A stretch of 5,753 bases of DNA from Gemmatimonadota bacterium. Its GTDB lineage: Bacteria; Latescibacterota; UBA2968; UBA8231. The DNA is taken from the NCBI GenBank assembly GCA_009845645.1, contig VXZF01000382.1, positions 1 through 5,753 on the forward strand. The letters are read 5' to 3'. The translations under genes and the position numbers were made by a program. How positions within the stretch are numbered: position 1 is the first letter of the stretch; each line of letters opens with the position of its first letter. Below are positions 1-5,753 of the stretch, in pieces. Below the pieces are notes generated by a model. The model saw only the letters and a list, made by a program, of their open reading frames with translations. It was not told the origin of the DNA and made no database searches.

Positions 1-110
1 CCTGCAAGATTGCGGGCCAAGCGGGCGCGACAACTAACGACCATGCCGTCGGCATCCCCTTCTCCGCTGAGCCAGCTAGCCGCATTGTAAACGAGATCCT
101 CAATATTCAC
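1..110 (-). CDS. mcsB: Protein-arginine kinase McsB, N-terminal fragment (cut by window edge)
   Basis: This is the start of an ATP:guanido phosphotransferase-family protein-arginine kinase. In Firmicutes McsB phosphorylates arginines on damaged proteins and on CtsR, marking them for ClpC/ClpP. Only 36 codons plus two bases are present. I read a GTG start at 110-108, giving MNIEDLVYNAASWLSG followed by VVSCRARLARNLAG. The arginine-rich segment at residues 25-34 matches the conserved SSRxRLARN block near the N-terminus of McsB, whose arginines belong to the phosphagen-kinase nucleotide site; here Cys27 replaces the usual second Ser. Start choice is supported by AAGGAA at 123-118, seven bases upstream, and by the start lying two bases after the mcsA stop. 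The adjacent mcsA strengthens the call. The catalytic cysteine and the rest of the domain lie beyond the window, so completeness cannot be judged. Confidence 0.88.
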   Translation of the reverse strand, partial: MNIEDLVYNAASWLSGEGDADGMVVSCRARLARNLA

Positions 111-112
111 GG

Positions 113-622
113 CTATTTTCCTTCGAGGACGCGGATGCGGTCCCTGAGTTGAGCGGCCTCTTCAAAGGCCTCTTCCGCTACCGCCTGGGCCAGCTCTTCG
201 CGCAATCGCTCCAACTCGTCGCCCGCGCCAGTACTTTGTGCCGCTTCCAGCGGCCCTTTGCCCCGATGCCTGTTGTCGCCGTGGATGCGTTTGAGCAGGC
301 GTTCTAGCTGTGAGACGAAGGCATCGTAGCAATGGGGACAACCGAGGCGACCTATTTTCTTAAACTCCTCGTAGCTCATCGCGCAAGTCGGACAGCGCAC
401 CTCCCCGTCGCCTTCGGCCCCGGCCAACTTGGCCAACTCTATCTTGATTTCCTTCACCAGCACGGGTGCTTCTTTGGCCTGTGCAGCGGGGGCTACCTGC
501 ACCTTGATGTTTTTTTCGCTAGCGCACTGATGGCAGAGCAAAAGCGTCTGTTTTACGTCGTCAACGATATGGTTATAGGCCACTACGGCCTCGCGCTTGT
601 TGCATACTCCGCATTTTTTCAT
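113..622 (-). CDS. mcsA: McsA-like zinc-binding, UVR-domain protein (activator of protein-arginine kinase)
   Basis: A 169-residue protein with the McsA layout. Two N-terminal CxxC pairs (Cys4/Cys7, Cys30/Cys33) and two further pairs (Cys77/Cys80, Cys95/Cys98) can form two zinc sites. A low-complexity linker follows, then a C-terminal UVR helical hairpin (about residues 135-168, ELERLREELAQAVAEEAFEE and onward) of the type found in UvrB, UvrC and ClpC. In Firmicutes McsA activates the arginine kinase McsB and helps deliver substrates to ClpC; the immediately following mcsB start fits that role. Length is close to typical McsA. The ATG at 622 overlaps the lolD stop as ATGA (619-622), with GGAAG at 637-633 as a rather distant ribosome site, so coupling to lolD translation is likely. 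No CtsR-like repressor gene is visible, so regulation by CtsR cannot be assumed. Function in this organism is inferred by homology. Confidence 0.9.
   Translation of the reverse strand: MKKCGVCNKREAVVAYNHIVDDVKQTLLLCHQCASEKNIKVQVAPAAQAKEAPVLVKEIKIELAKLAGAEGDGEVRCPTCAMSYEEFKKIGRLGCPHCYDAFVSQLERLLKRIHGDNRHRGKGPLEAAQSTGAGDELERLREELAQAVAEEAFEEAAQLRDRIRVLEGK
118..123 (-). promoter_or_regulatory. Ribosome binding site deciding the GTG start of mcsB
   Basis: AAGGAA on the minus strand, within the last codons of mcsA and seven bases before GTG 110. It supports a GTG start two bases after the mcsA TAG stop (115-113). Confidence 0.65.
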
Positions 623-1311
623 GTCGCATCGTCTTCCATCTGCAACACACCCGCTTCTATGCGCCCCTGGCGATCCATGCTCTGGGCCAATTTGCGGTCG
701 TGGGTCATCACCACAAAAGCCTGTCCGCGCTCTCGGGCCAACCCGGCGAGCAGTTGGTGCAGGGACTCGCTAGCCGTCTCGTCGAGATTGCCCGATGGCT
801 CGTCGGCCAGCACGACTAATGGCTCGTTGACCAGCGCTCGCACCATGGCCACCCGCTGGCATTCGCCACCCGACAGCGCCCCAGGTCGGTGGTGCAAGCG
901 GTCCGCTAGTCCGACGGAATCCATCAGCTCAAGGGCCTCCTTGCGGCGATCGACGCCAGCGACCCGCGCCGGCAGCAAGACGTTTTCCAGCGCAGTAAAT
1001 TCCGGCAGCAGATAGTGAAATTGGAATACGAAACCAATGTGCCGATTGCGAAAGCGCGACAGTGCCTGATCTTCGAGGTTAAGCACATCAATGCCGGCGA
1101 TCCGCAATTGGCCAGCTGTCGGCAGGTCGAGCGTACCCAACAGGTGCAGCAAAGTGCTTTTGCCAACTCCAGACTCGCCCATAACCGCGACTAGCTCGCC
1201 CGCGCGCACCACTAAGTCCACTCCTTTGAGCACTTCCAAACCCGCACCGCCGGTGTCGAACACCTTGCGCAAACCGCGCGCTTCGAGGATGATGTCGGCC
1301 TGTTCCACCAT
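619..1311 (-). CDS. lolD: Lipoprotein-releasing system ATP-binding protein LolD
   Basis: A 230-residue ABC ATPase of the LolD/MacB-like class. It would hydrolyse ATP at the inner face of the cytoplasmic membrane to drive the LolC/E permease in extracting lipoproteins toward the outer membrane. Visible motifs in order: Walker A GESGVGKST (45-53), Q-loop in VFQFHYLLPEF (95-105), signature LSGGECQR (146-153 region), Walker B VVLADEP with catalytic Glu171, D-loop SGNLD (173-177), and switch His204 in MTHD. The Q-loop neighbourhood with LLPEF is typical of LolD. The signature carries Cys where Gln or Arg is more usual; this should not affect catalysis. The ATG at 1311 lies one base after the lolC stop (TAA, 1315-1313) and has no convincing Shine-Dalgarno, so re-initiation after lolC is the likely mode. 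MacB- or FtsE-type alternatives are less likely given the lolC neighbour. Confidence 0.93.
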   Translation of the reverse strand: MVEQADIILEARGLRKVFDTGGAGLEVLKGVDLVVRAGELVAVMGESGVGKSTLLHLLGTLDLPTAGQLRIAGIDVLNLEDQALSRFRNRHIGFVFQFHYLLPEFTALENVLLPARVAGVDRRKEALELMDSVGLADRLHHRPGALSGGECQRVAMVRALVNEPLVVLADEPSGNLDETASESLHQLLAGLARERGQAFVVMTHDRKLAQSMDRQGRIEAGVLQMEDDAT

Positions 1312-1312
1312 C

Positions 1313-2578
1313 TTACATTATATACCGAATGGCTTCTACGGGCATCAATCCCGCGGCCTTGCGCGCCGGATAAATCGACGTCGCCAAGCAGATGACCATG
1401 CTAATAGCCGCTACCAGTGCAAAGTCCACGATATCCATATCCACAGGCAACGAACTGATGAAGTACATGTCTCCAGGAATGGAAATCAGCGCAAAGTGCT
1501 GTTGGGCTAAACAGAGCGCAAAACCGATCAAGCAGCCCAAGAAGGTTCCGATGCCGCCAATGACCAAGCCCTGATAGATGAAGATGCGATAAATCTCGCC
1601 CACGGTGCAACCGATCGTCCGCAAGATGCCGATCTCGGGCGTCTTGATTAGTACCGACATAACTAGGATCGACATGATGTTAAAAGCAGCGACCAGCACG
1701 ATGAGACTCAGCGCGAGGAAGATCGCCCATTTTTCCAACTCGATCCAGCGGAAGAACTCGGGAAAAAGCTGGGTCCAATCGCGCACTTGATAGGGATAGC
1801 CCAACTCCTCGGCTAGGCGGTCGCGGATCTCAGGCGCTTGGTAGATGTCTGCGACGTGGATGTGGATATCAGTAATCGCATCGCCCAATTCGAGCATGCG
1901 CTGGGCGTCTTCTAGGTGAATAAAAGCATAGTTGTCATCGTACTGGTACATGCCGCTTTCAAAGTGATCGGTCACGAAAAAGGACCAGGGACGCGGCGAG
2001 AAACCATCCATCACGGCTGCTTCCACATCGAGATTTTGCACCGTCATCAGCAACACCTCAGAACCCGGCCCCACGTGCAAGCGCCGCGCCAAGTACTCGC
2101 CGAGAACAATCCCCCGTTTATCTAACTCTGCGAGCAAGCCGAGACGTAGCTGACCCTCTGGACTGGCGTAGCGCAAGTGTTCGGTCAGATCGGAGACCTC
2201 TGGAAAGGTCGCCGGATCAATGCCCCACACGGGGATGCCATCGACCCGGCCCAAATCGAGCTGCGAGGCAATAATGACCTTAGAATCCACGACTGGAGCC
2301 GCGCCCACGATCCCAGCAGCGCCTTTCACCTGCTGCAACAGCCCCTCCCAATCCGCGATGGGGCCGGCGTCAAAGCGGCGAATATTGACATGAGCGTTCA
2401 TGCCGATCAGCCGATTTTTGACTTCGCCGGCAAAACCATTAGTCACCGAGAGAATGATCACCAAAGCCGCTACCCCCAAGATCACCCCACCGACGGCCAT
2501 ATAGGCGATGACGGAAAAGAAGCCTTCGCGTTGCTTGGAGCGCAGGTAGCGGCCGGCGACAAATAAAGCAATGCTCAC
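1313..2578 (-). CDS. lolC: Lipoprotein-releasing ABC permease, LolC/LolE family
   Basis: A 421-residue inner-membrane permease of the FtsX/MacB fold. With LolD it releases outer-membrane-destined lipoproteins from the inner membrane. It shows the family layout: a cytoplasmic N-terminus (residues 1-20, FVAGRYLRSKQREGF), a first membrane helix (about 21-44), a large periplasmic domain (about 46-284), three further helices (about 285-309, 331-358, 383-402) and the hallmark C-terminus YPARKAAGLMPVEAIRY. Length matches LolC/E (about 400-415). I chose the GTG at 2578: it begins MSIALFVAGRYL as in relatives, has GAGGGA at 2589-2584 five bases upstream, and overlaps the prfB TGA as GTGA. A longer frame reaches 2659 but only inside prfB. 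Only one permease gene is present, so this may be a LolF-like subunit acting as a homodimer; LolC, LolE and LolF cannot be separated by eye. Confidence 0.92.
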   Translation of the reverse strand: MSIALFVAGRYLRSKQREGFFSVIAYMAVGGVILGVAALVIILSVTNGFAGEVKNRLIGMNAHVNIRRFDAGPIADWEGLLQQVKGAAGIVGAAPVVDSKVIIASQLDLGRVDGIPVWGIDPATFPEVSDLTEHLRYASPEGQLRLGLLAELDKRGIVLGEYLARRLHVGPGSEVLLMTVQNLDVEAAVMDGFSPRPWSFFVTDHFESGMYQYDDNYAFIHLEDAQRMLELGDAITDIHIHVADIYQAPEIRDRLAEELGYPYQVRDWTQLFPEFFRWIELEKWAIFLALSLIVLVAAFNIMSILVMSVLIKTPEIGILRTIGCTVGEIYRIFIYQGLVIGGIGTFLGCLIGFALCLAQQHFALISIPGDMYFISSLPVDMDIVDFALVAAISMVICLATSIYPARKAAGLMPVEAIRYIM

Positions 2579-3670
2579 GTTTGTCCCTCGGTCAAATAGG
2601 CGCGGATGAAGCGGTCGATGTCGCCGTCCATTACCGCTTGGACATTGGCCGTTTCGCAAGCGGTGCGGTGGTCTTTGACTATGGTGTATGGATGGAGCAC
2701 GTAGGATCGGATCTGCGAGCCGAAGTCAATGCTCTTCTTGGTGCTCTCCACCGCGAGCTGTTTCTGCTTCTGTTCGTCCTTGAGGTGCTGGTACAGGCGC
2801 GCCTTGAGCACCTTAAACGCAGTGGCTTTGTTCTTGAACTGCGAGCGCTCGTTTTGGCACTGGACGACAATGCCAGTGGGCAGATGCGTGAGCCGCACGG
2901 CTGAGGCGGTCTTGTTCACGTGTTGGCCGCCCGCGCCTCCGGAGCGGTAGGTTTCGACCTTCACGTCCTCGTCGTTGATATCCACCTCAATATCGTCTTC
3001 GACTTCTGGATAGACAAAGACCGACGCAAACGAGGTGTGCCGGCGGCGACTCGTATCAAACGGTGAGAGCCGCACCAAGCGATGGACGCCGGCCTCGGCC
3101 TTGAGGTAGCCATACGCATAATCCCCTCTAACCTCAAGGGTTGCGCCCTTGATGCCAGCTTCCTCGGCCTGCTGTAGATCCACGACCGTGCATTCCATGC
3201 CGTGGCGCTCGGTCCAGCGCGTGTACAGGCGCATCAACATCGACGCCCATTCGGCGGCATCCGTGCCCCCTGCTCCCGAGTGAATGACGAGAATTGCGTT
3301 CTTGGGATCGGCCTCGTCGTTGAGCATCGTGCGGAACTCCAATTCGCCAATGCCCTGCATGGCGCTTTCGACCTCGGCCTCGACCTCGGCCAGCGCCTCT
3401 GTATCGCTTTCTTCGGCCGCCATCTGCCGCAGTTGATCCAAGTCCTCCAACTGCGCGTCCAAGGTCTCCCAATCAGCGATGATGTCCTTGAGGATGCGCA
3501 CTGTCTTGCCGACGGATTCGGCCTGCCGCCGATCGCTCCAAAAGTCCGCGGCCGCCATGCGCTTTTCTAGCGCGGCCAGCTCTTCCTTTTTGCCGCTTAT
3601 GTCAAAGATACCCTCGCAGTCGCTCTAGCTGCTGCCGCCCGCTTGTCAACTGTTCCTCAATCGTGGCCAT
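2575..3670 (-). CDS. prfB: Peptide chain release factor 2 (RF2), expressed by programmed +1 frameshift
   Basis: RF2 recognises UGA and UAA stops and triggers peptide release on the ribosome. Zero frame runs from ATG 3670 for 22 codons (MATIEEQL to RLRGYL) to TGA at 3604-3602. A +1 shift skips base 3604 and continues DISGKKEELAALEKR into the long frame, ending at TGA 2577-2575. The joined product is 364 residues, against 365 in E. coli. It carries the RF2 SPF stop-recognition motif at about 202-204 and the catalytic GGQ (SGGAGGQHVNKT) at about 247-249, plus the coiled N-terminal domain. The start has AAGGAAG at 3683-3677, six bases upstream, and overlaps the preceding gene by 14 bases. Annotation from the internal ATG at 3558 would lose 37 residues. 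The frame break is not an error: the site matches the classical RF2 shift signal. RF2 level would control its own synthesis. Confidence 0.97.
2584..2589 (-). promoter_or_regulatory. Ribosome binding site deciding the GTG start of lolC
   Basis: GAGGGA on the minus strand, five bases before GTG 2578 and within the last codons of prfB. With the GTGA stop/start overlap it supports the GTG start over any upstream start inside prfB. Confidence 0.7.
3601..3615 (-). promoter_or_regulatory. prfB programmed +1 frameshift site (RF2 autoregulation)
   Basis: Read on the minus strand the site is GAGGG TAT CTT TGA C. It has an internal Shine-Dalgarno-like GAGGG (3615-3611), a three-base spacer TAT, the slippery CTT codon (3607-3605), the TGA stop (3604-3602) and a following C that makes termination inefficient. 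From GGGTATCTTTGAC it is identical to the E. coli prfB site, with the same spacing. When RF2 is scarce the ribosome pauses at TGA, slips CTT to TTT, and continues with GAC in the +1 frame. The mechanism is established for E. coli; its operation here is inferred from identity of the signal and the restored RF2 reading frame. Confidence 0.96.
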
Positions 3671-4184
3671 TGTCGTCTTCCTTGGTTTCGTAGTAGCGAT
3701 CAAAAAGGAGGCTTTCGTGCTTGCGTTCAGCGGGTATTTCAAAAAGTAGCTGCCCCTCGTACACCTCGCCCTTGGTCCCCTTGAGTTGGTCGGTGTGTGC
3801 AATGAAAAACGGCGATCGCGACAGCGGATAATAGCGCCGCCCACCATCGTCAACTAGCTGAAAACACTTCGGTACAATCACCCAAGCAAGCTGCAAATTC
3901 ACCTGCAAACGCACATCGATGAGCACGAACTTGTGTCCCTCGTCAGGCGGACCGTGAAAAAAGTGCATGTAGCGCACCCCGTCCACGGGTACCGTTAGGG
4001 CAACTTGGTTGTTGATGTTGGCGAACAGGTTGGTCAAGTTTTCTAGCTTGTCCGCCGACCCGCCCGTCAGGCTCACCCCAATGTAGATCGGTACAAAGAG
4101 GGTCACGCCGCCCAAGACGACGCGGTTGAGCATCCGTAGGCGTTTGTTCAACTGCTTCTTGCGCTCGCTTGCTTTGATTACCAT
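3657..4184 (-). CDS. Small single-pass membrane protein with DUF4352-like domain
   Basis: A 175-residue protein of unknown function. The N-terminus is strongly basic (MVIKASERKKQLNKRLRML), followed by one hydrophobic helix at about residues 21-40 (VVLGGVTLFVPIYIGVSLTG). This predicts a cytoplasmic N-terminus and an exported or periplasmic C-terminal domain. Residues about 60-162 resemble DUF4352/telokin-like beta-sandwich proteins: a FVLIDVRLQV strand, an FQLVDDGGRRYYPL turn and a late GEVYEGQLLFEIP strand, as in small lipoprotein-like domains. The resemblance is judged by eye and is tentative. The tail (ETKEDDNGHD) is acidic. I prefer ATG 4184, since GAGG at 4193-4190 sits five bases upstream; an ATG at 4214 would add ten residues and overlap the protease. 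It lies seven bases after the protease stop and overlaps prfB by 14 bases, so it is cotranscribed. No catalytic motif is visible. Confidence 0.75.
   Translation of the reverse strand: MVIKASERKKQLNKRLRMLNRVVLGGVTLFVPIYIGVSLTGGSADKLENLTNLFANINNQVALTVPVDGVRYMHFFHGPPDEGHKFVLIDVRLQVNLQLAWVIVPKCFQLVDDGGRRYYPLSRSPFFIAHTDQLKGTKGEVYEGQLLFEIPAERKHESLLFDRYYETKEDDNGHD
3677..3683 (-). promoter_or_regulatory. Ribosome binding site of prfB
   Basis: AAGGAAG on the minus strand, six bases before ATG 3670 and inside the 3' end of the preceding gene. It fixes the start of the short zero-frame leader of RF2, which otherwise is easily missed because that reading frame closes after only 22 codons. Confidence 0.7.
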
Positions 4185-4188
4185 GGCT

Positions 4189-4193
4189 TCCTC
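4189..4193 (-). promoter_or_regulatory. Ribosome binding site deciding the start of the DUF4352-like gene
   Basis: GAGGA on the minus strand overlaps the protease TGA (4194-4192) and lies four to five bases before ATG 4184. It supports ATG 4184 over the upstream ATG at 4214. Confidence 0.65.
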
Positions 4194-5753
4194 AAGGGGC
4201 GCGCACAAGGGCAATTTTGCCCAAGCGGCTGCGGCTAGGCAACCGCAGTTGATAGAAGTACATCCCGTTGGCTACGGCCCGGCCCGGCGTCCAACGCGGG
4301 GCGCGGCCCGGCCGGTCGTGGCTCCCCGGCCACAGATCCCAACGCTCGGTGAACACTAATCGGCCCACTATGTCAAAAACGCTCAACTCGACGAGGCCGC
4401 GCTCGGCTAGCTGCACTGGAAAATGCACCACCCCGTCCCGCGCTGGATTGGGGAAAGGTGCCAACAGGCGGTCCTCCTCCGGCGGAACCTCGTCGAGATC
4501 ACTGGCCGCCAATGCGTTTATCTGACCCCAGCCATACACCGTGTCGGGACCGGCGACTCCCAAGTCCAGCGCGGTCGAGCGCAAAGCCTCCAGTACTTGG
4601 GCCGGCGTCCATTCGGGATTTTTTTGCAACAATAGGGCGCAAACCCCGCTCACCAAGGGTGCCGCAAAGGAAGTGCCGCCCTTGCGCACATAGCCTCCGC
4701 GCCGCAGATCCGCGACCACCACGCCGCTGCCGGGCGCGACTACATCCGGCTTAATGCGGCCATCAGCCGTTGGCCCCCGCGAGCTAAAGGAGGCAATCTG
4801 CGGCATGCGCTCGCCGCTGCCGGGCACATCTACCGCCCCCACCGCAATCGCGCCATCGGCGTCCGCCGGTATCGTTATGTAGTGCCAATCTCGGTTGGCC
4901 TCATTGCCCGCGGCCACCACCACCACGATGCCGCGCCGCACCGCCAGCGCCGCTGCCACGCTCGTCAGCGCTGTTTCCCCGTCCAGATCCGCTAGCGAGT
5001 AACCCGTGCCGTCGTCCCACCGATTGTAGCCCAACGAACTGTTGACCACCTGCGCTCCCAAGCTGTCTGCCCATTCCAAACCAGCGACCCAGCGATCCTC
5101 CTCCGAGGGCATTTCGGGCAAGTTGTCGTCTAGTTCGGTCTTGGCCAAGATGTACTCAGCGTCGGGTGCTACGCCGACAAAGCGATCGGGCTGATAGCCT
5201 GCCAGCAGGGAAAGTACTTGCGCACCGTGCAAGTTTTGGCTGCCGCTCCTTTCGTCGCCCGTGATGGGTTGATCGACTTCATCGCTGACAATCTCGTCGT
5301 CATTGACAAAGTCGCGCTGGGCCACCACGCGAATGGAGGTGAAGGCCGCGTGTTCGGCGTAGTGGAAACCGTTGTCGAGCAAGGCCACGCGCACCCCAGC
5401 ACCCGTCAGACCTTGGTCGTGTAGGGGAGGAATGGCAATTTGGGCCAACTGCTCAAAGGCTAGGCCATAACGGCTTTGCAGCAATTTAGGGCTGGCAAGC
5501 AGTTCGGGCGGCGGTGGACTAGGCCTCTGCAAGCGCTGCACGGGCCGCGTTGCAACGACAAAATCCGCAGTCTGCACTCGGAGCTGTACCTCGGACGAAA
5601 CCCGCGCGCTGACTGCGTTGAGCCAACGCGAGGAGGAGCGCACCACCACCCCCATCTTCCGCAGCCGTTCGATATAGCGTTGGCTGACGGGCAGGTCCAG
5701 TTCCGCGTCCGTATGACCAGCCCCCAAACCCACCCAAGCGATGCGTCGTCCCT
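4192..5753 (-). CDS. Secreted subtilisin-like (S8) serine protease with FlgD/T9SS-like C-terminal tail, N-terminus outside window
   Basis: A peptidase S8 (subtilase) protein; about 520 residues are present and the frame is open to the right edge. Counting from the GTG codon at 5733, the triad is Asp120 (VALLDNG; codon 5376-5374), His169 (LHGAQV; 5229-5227) and Ser355 (GTSFAAP; 4671-4669), with oxyanion Asn277 in AAGNE. All are intact, so it is probably active. His169 is followed by Gly-Ala rather than the usual Gly-Thr. The first 70 residues, with SRWLNAVS, look like the N-terminal region or propeptide found before the catalytic domain in this group. Residues about 427-513 (PFPNPARDG, ELSVFDIVGRLV, NGMYFYQLRL) form a FlgD-Ig/T9SS type A-like tail, suggesting export and cell-surface attachment. 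GTG 5733 is probably an internal Val because the frame continues as GRRIAW upstream of it; the signal peptide must lie further out. Substrate unknown. Confidence 0.92.
   Translation of the reverse strand, partial: GRRIAWVGLGAGHTDAELDLPVSQRYIERLRKMGVVVRSSSRWLNAVSARVSSEVQLRVQTADFVVATRPVQRLQRPSPPPPELLASPKLLQSRYGLAFEQLAQIAIPPLHDQGLTGAGVRVALLDNGFHYAEHAAFTSIRVVAQRDFVNDDEIVSDEVDQPITGDERSGSQNLHGAQVLSLLAGYQPDRFVGVAPDAEYILAKTELDDNLPEMPSEEDRWVAGLEWADSLGAQVVNSSLGYNRWDDGTGYSLADLDGETALTSVAAALAVRRGIVVVVAAGNEANRDWHYITIPADADGAIAVGAVDVPGSGERMPQIASFSSRGPTADGRIKPDVVAPGSGVVVADLRRGGYVRKGGTSFAAPLVSGVCALLLQKNPEWTPAQVLEALRSTALDLGVAGPDTVYGWGQINALAASDLDEVPPEEDRLLAPFPNPARDGVVHFPVQLAERGLVELSVFDIVGRLVFTERWDLWPGSHDRPGRAPRWTPGRAVANGMYFYQLRLPSRSRLGKIALVRAP

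Noticed and set aside
332..1015. Long open frame on the plus strand (227 codons)
   Set aside because: It lies antisense to lolD and mcsA, both of which have clear family motifs. Its translation is low-complexity and resembles nothing I recognise.
146..1166. LolD signature Cys (LSGGECQR) as a sign of an inactive ATPase
   Set aside because: The substituted position is variable among ABC ATPases; Walker A, Walker B, Q-loop and switch His are all intact.
1313..2659. Longer lolC start at 2659
   Set aside because: The extra 27 residues lie inside the conserved end of prfB and look like no LolC N-terminus. GTG 2578 has a good ribosome site and gives the expected N-terminus.
2575..3558. RF2 starting at the internal ATG at 3558
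   Set aside because: The upstream leader, the canonical shift site and the RF2-like joined N-terminus show that translation starts at 3670; the internal start would remove part of the N-terminal domain.
3602..3604. TGA in prfB as an inactivating mutation or sequencing error
   Set aside because: The surrounding GGGTATCTTTGAC matches the known programmed site exactly, and the +1 frame restores full-length RF2 with SPF and GGQ motifs.
4185..4214. ATG at 4214 as start of the DUF4352-like gene
   Set aside because: It lies within the coding end of the protease, and the ten added residues do not improve the membrane-anchor pattern. ATG 4184 has the better-placed GAGG.
4192..5733. GTG at 5733 as the true start of the protease
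   Set aside because: There is no signal peptide after it, and the frame stays open upstream with residues (GRRIAW) that run on smoothly into the N-terminal region. The real start is outside the window.
1..5753. CRISPR arrays, insertion sequences, tRNA genes, terminators or phage/defence genes
   Set aside because: I saw no repeated spacer pattern, inverted terminal repeats, cloverleaf-like sequence or GC stem followed by a T-run in non-coding sequence. The window is coding almost end to end on one strand.

Overview
The window is one tightly packed block of seven genes, all on the minus strand, so transcription runs from the right edge (5753) to the left edge (1). There is no non-coding stretch longer than about 10 bases, and no promoter, terminator, RNA gene, repeat or mobile element that I can support. 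The composition is moderately GC-rich throughout. LolC/LolD-type genes point to a cell with an outer membrane. A secreted subtilase with a FlgD-like/T9SS-like C-terminal tail, together with mcsA and mcsB, suggests an uncultured lineage around the FCB superphylum (for example Latescibacterota- or Zixibacteria-like). That placement is an inference from gene content, not from a marker-gene comparison.

Layout in transcription order: (1) 5753-4192, a secreted S8 subtilisin-like protease whose N-terminus lies outside the window; (2) 4184-3657, a small single-pass membrane protein with a DUF4352-like extracytoplasmic domain; (3) 3670-2575, prfB, encoding peptide chain release factor 2 and split by the classical programmed +1 frameshift site (in-frame TGA after codon 22); (4) 2578-1313, lolC/lolE-type lipoprotein-release permease; (5) 1311-619, lolD, its ATPase; (6) 622-113, mcsA-like zinc-finger/UVR protein; (7) 110-1, the first 36 codons of mcsB, protein-arginine kinase, cut by the left edge.

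The genes are joined by very short gaps or by stop/start overlaps: 7 nt, 14-nt overlap, GTGA overlap, 1 nt, ATGA overlap, 2 nt. This strongly suggests a single polycistronic message with translational coupling. The block combines translation termination (RF2), lipoprotein trafficking (LolCD) and protein quality control (McsAB, normally partnered with ClpC/ClpP). No wholly new system is evident. The most notable points are the intact RF2 autoregulatory frameshift, the coupling of lolC to an RF2-decoded stop, and a McsA/McsB module in a putative diderm with no ctsR in the visible window.
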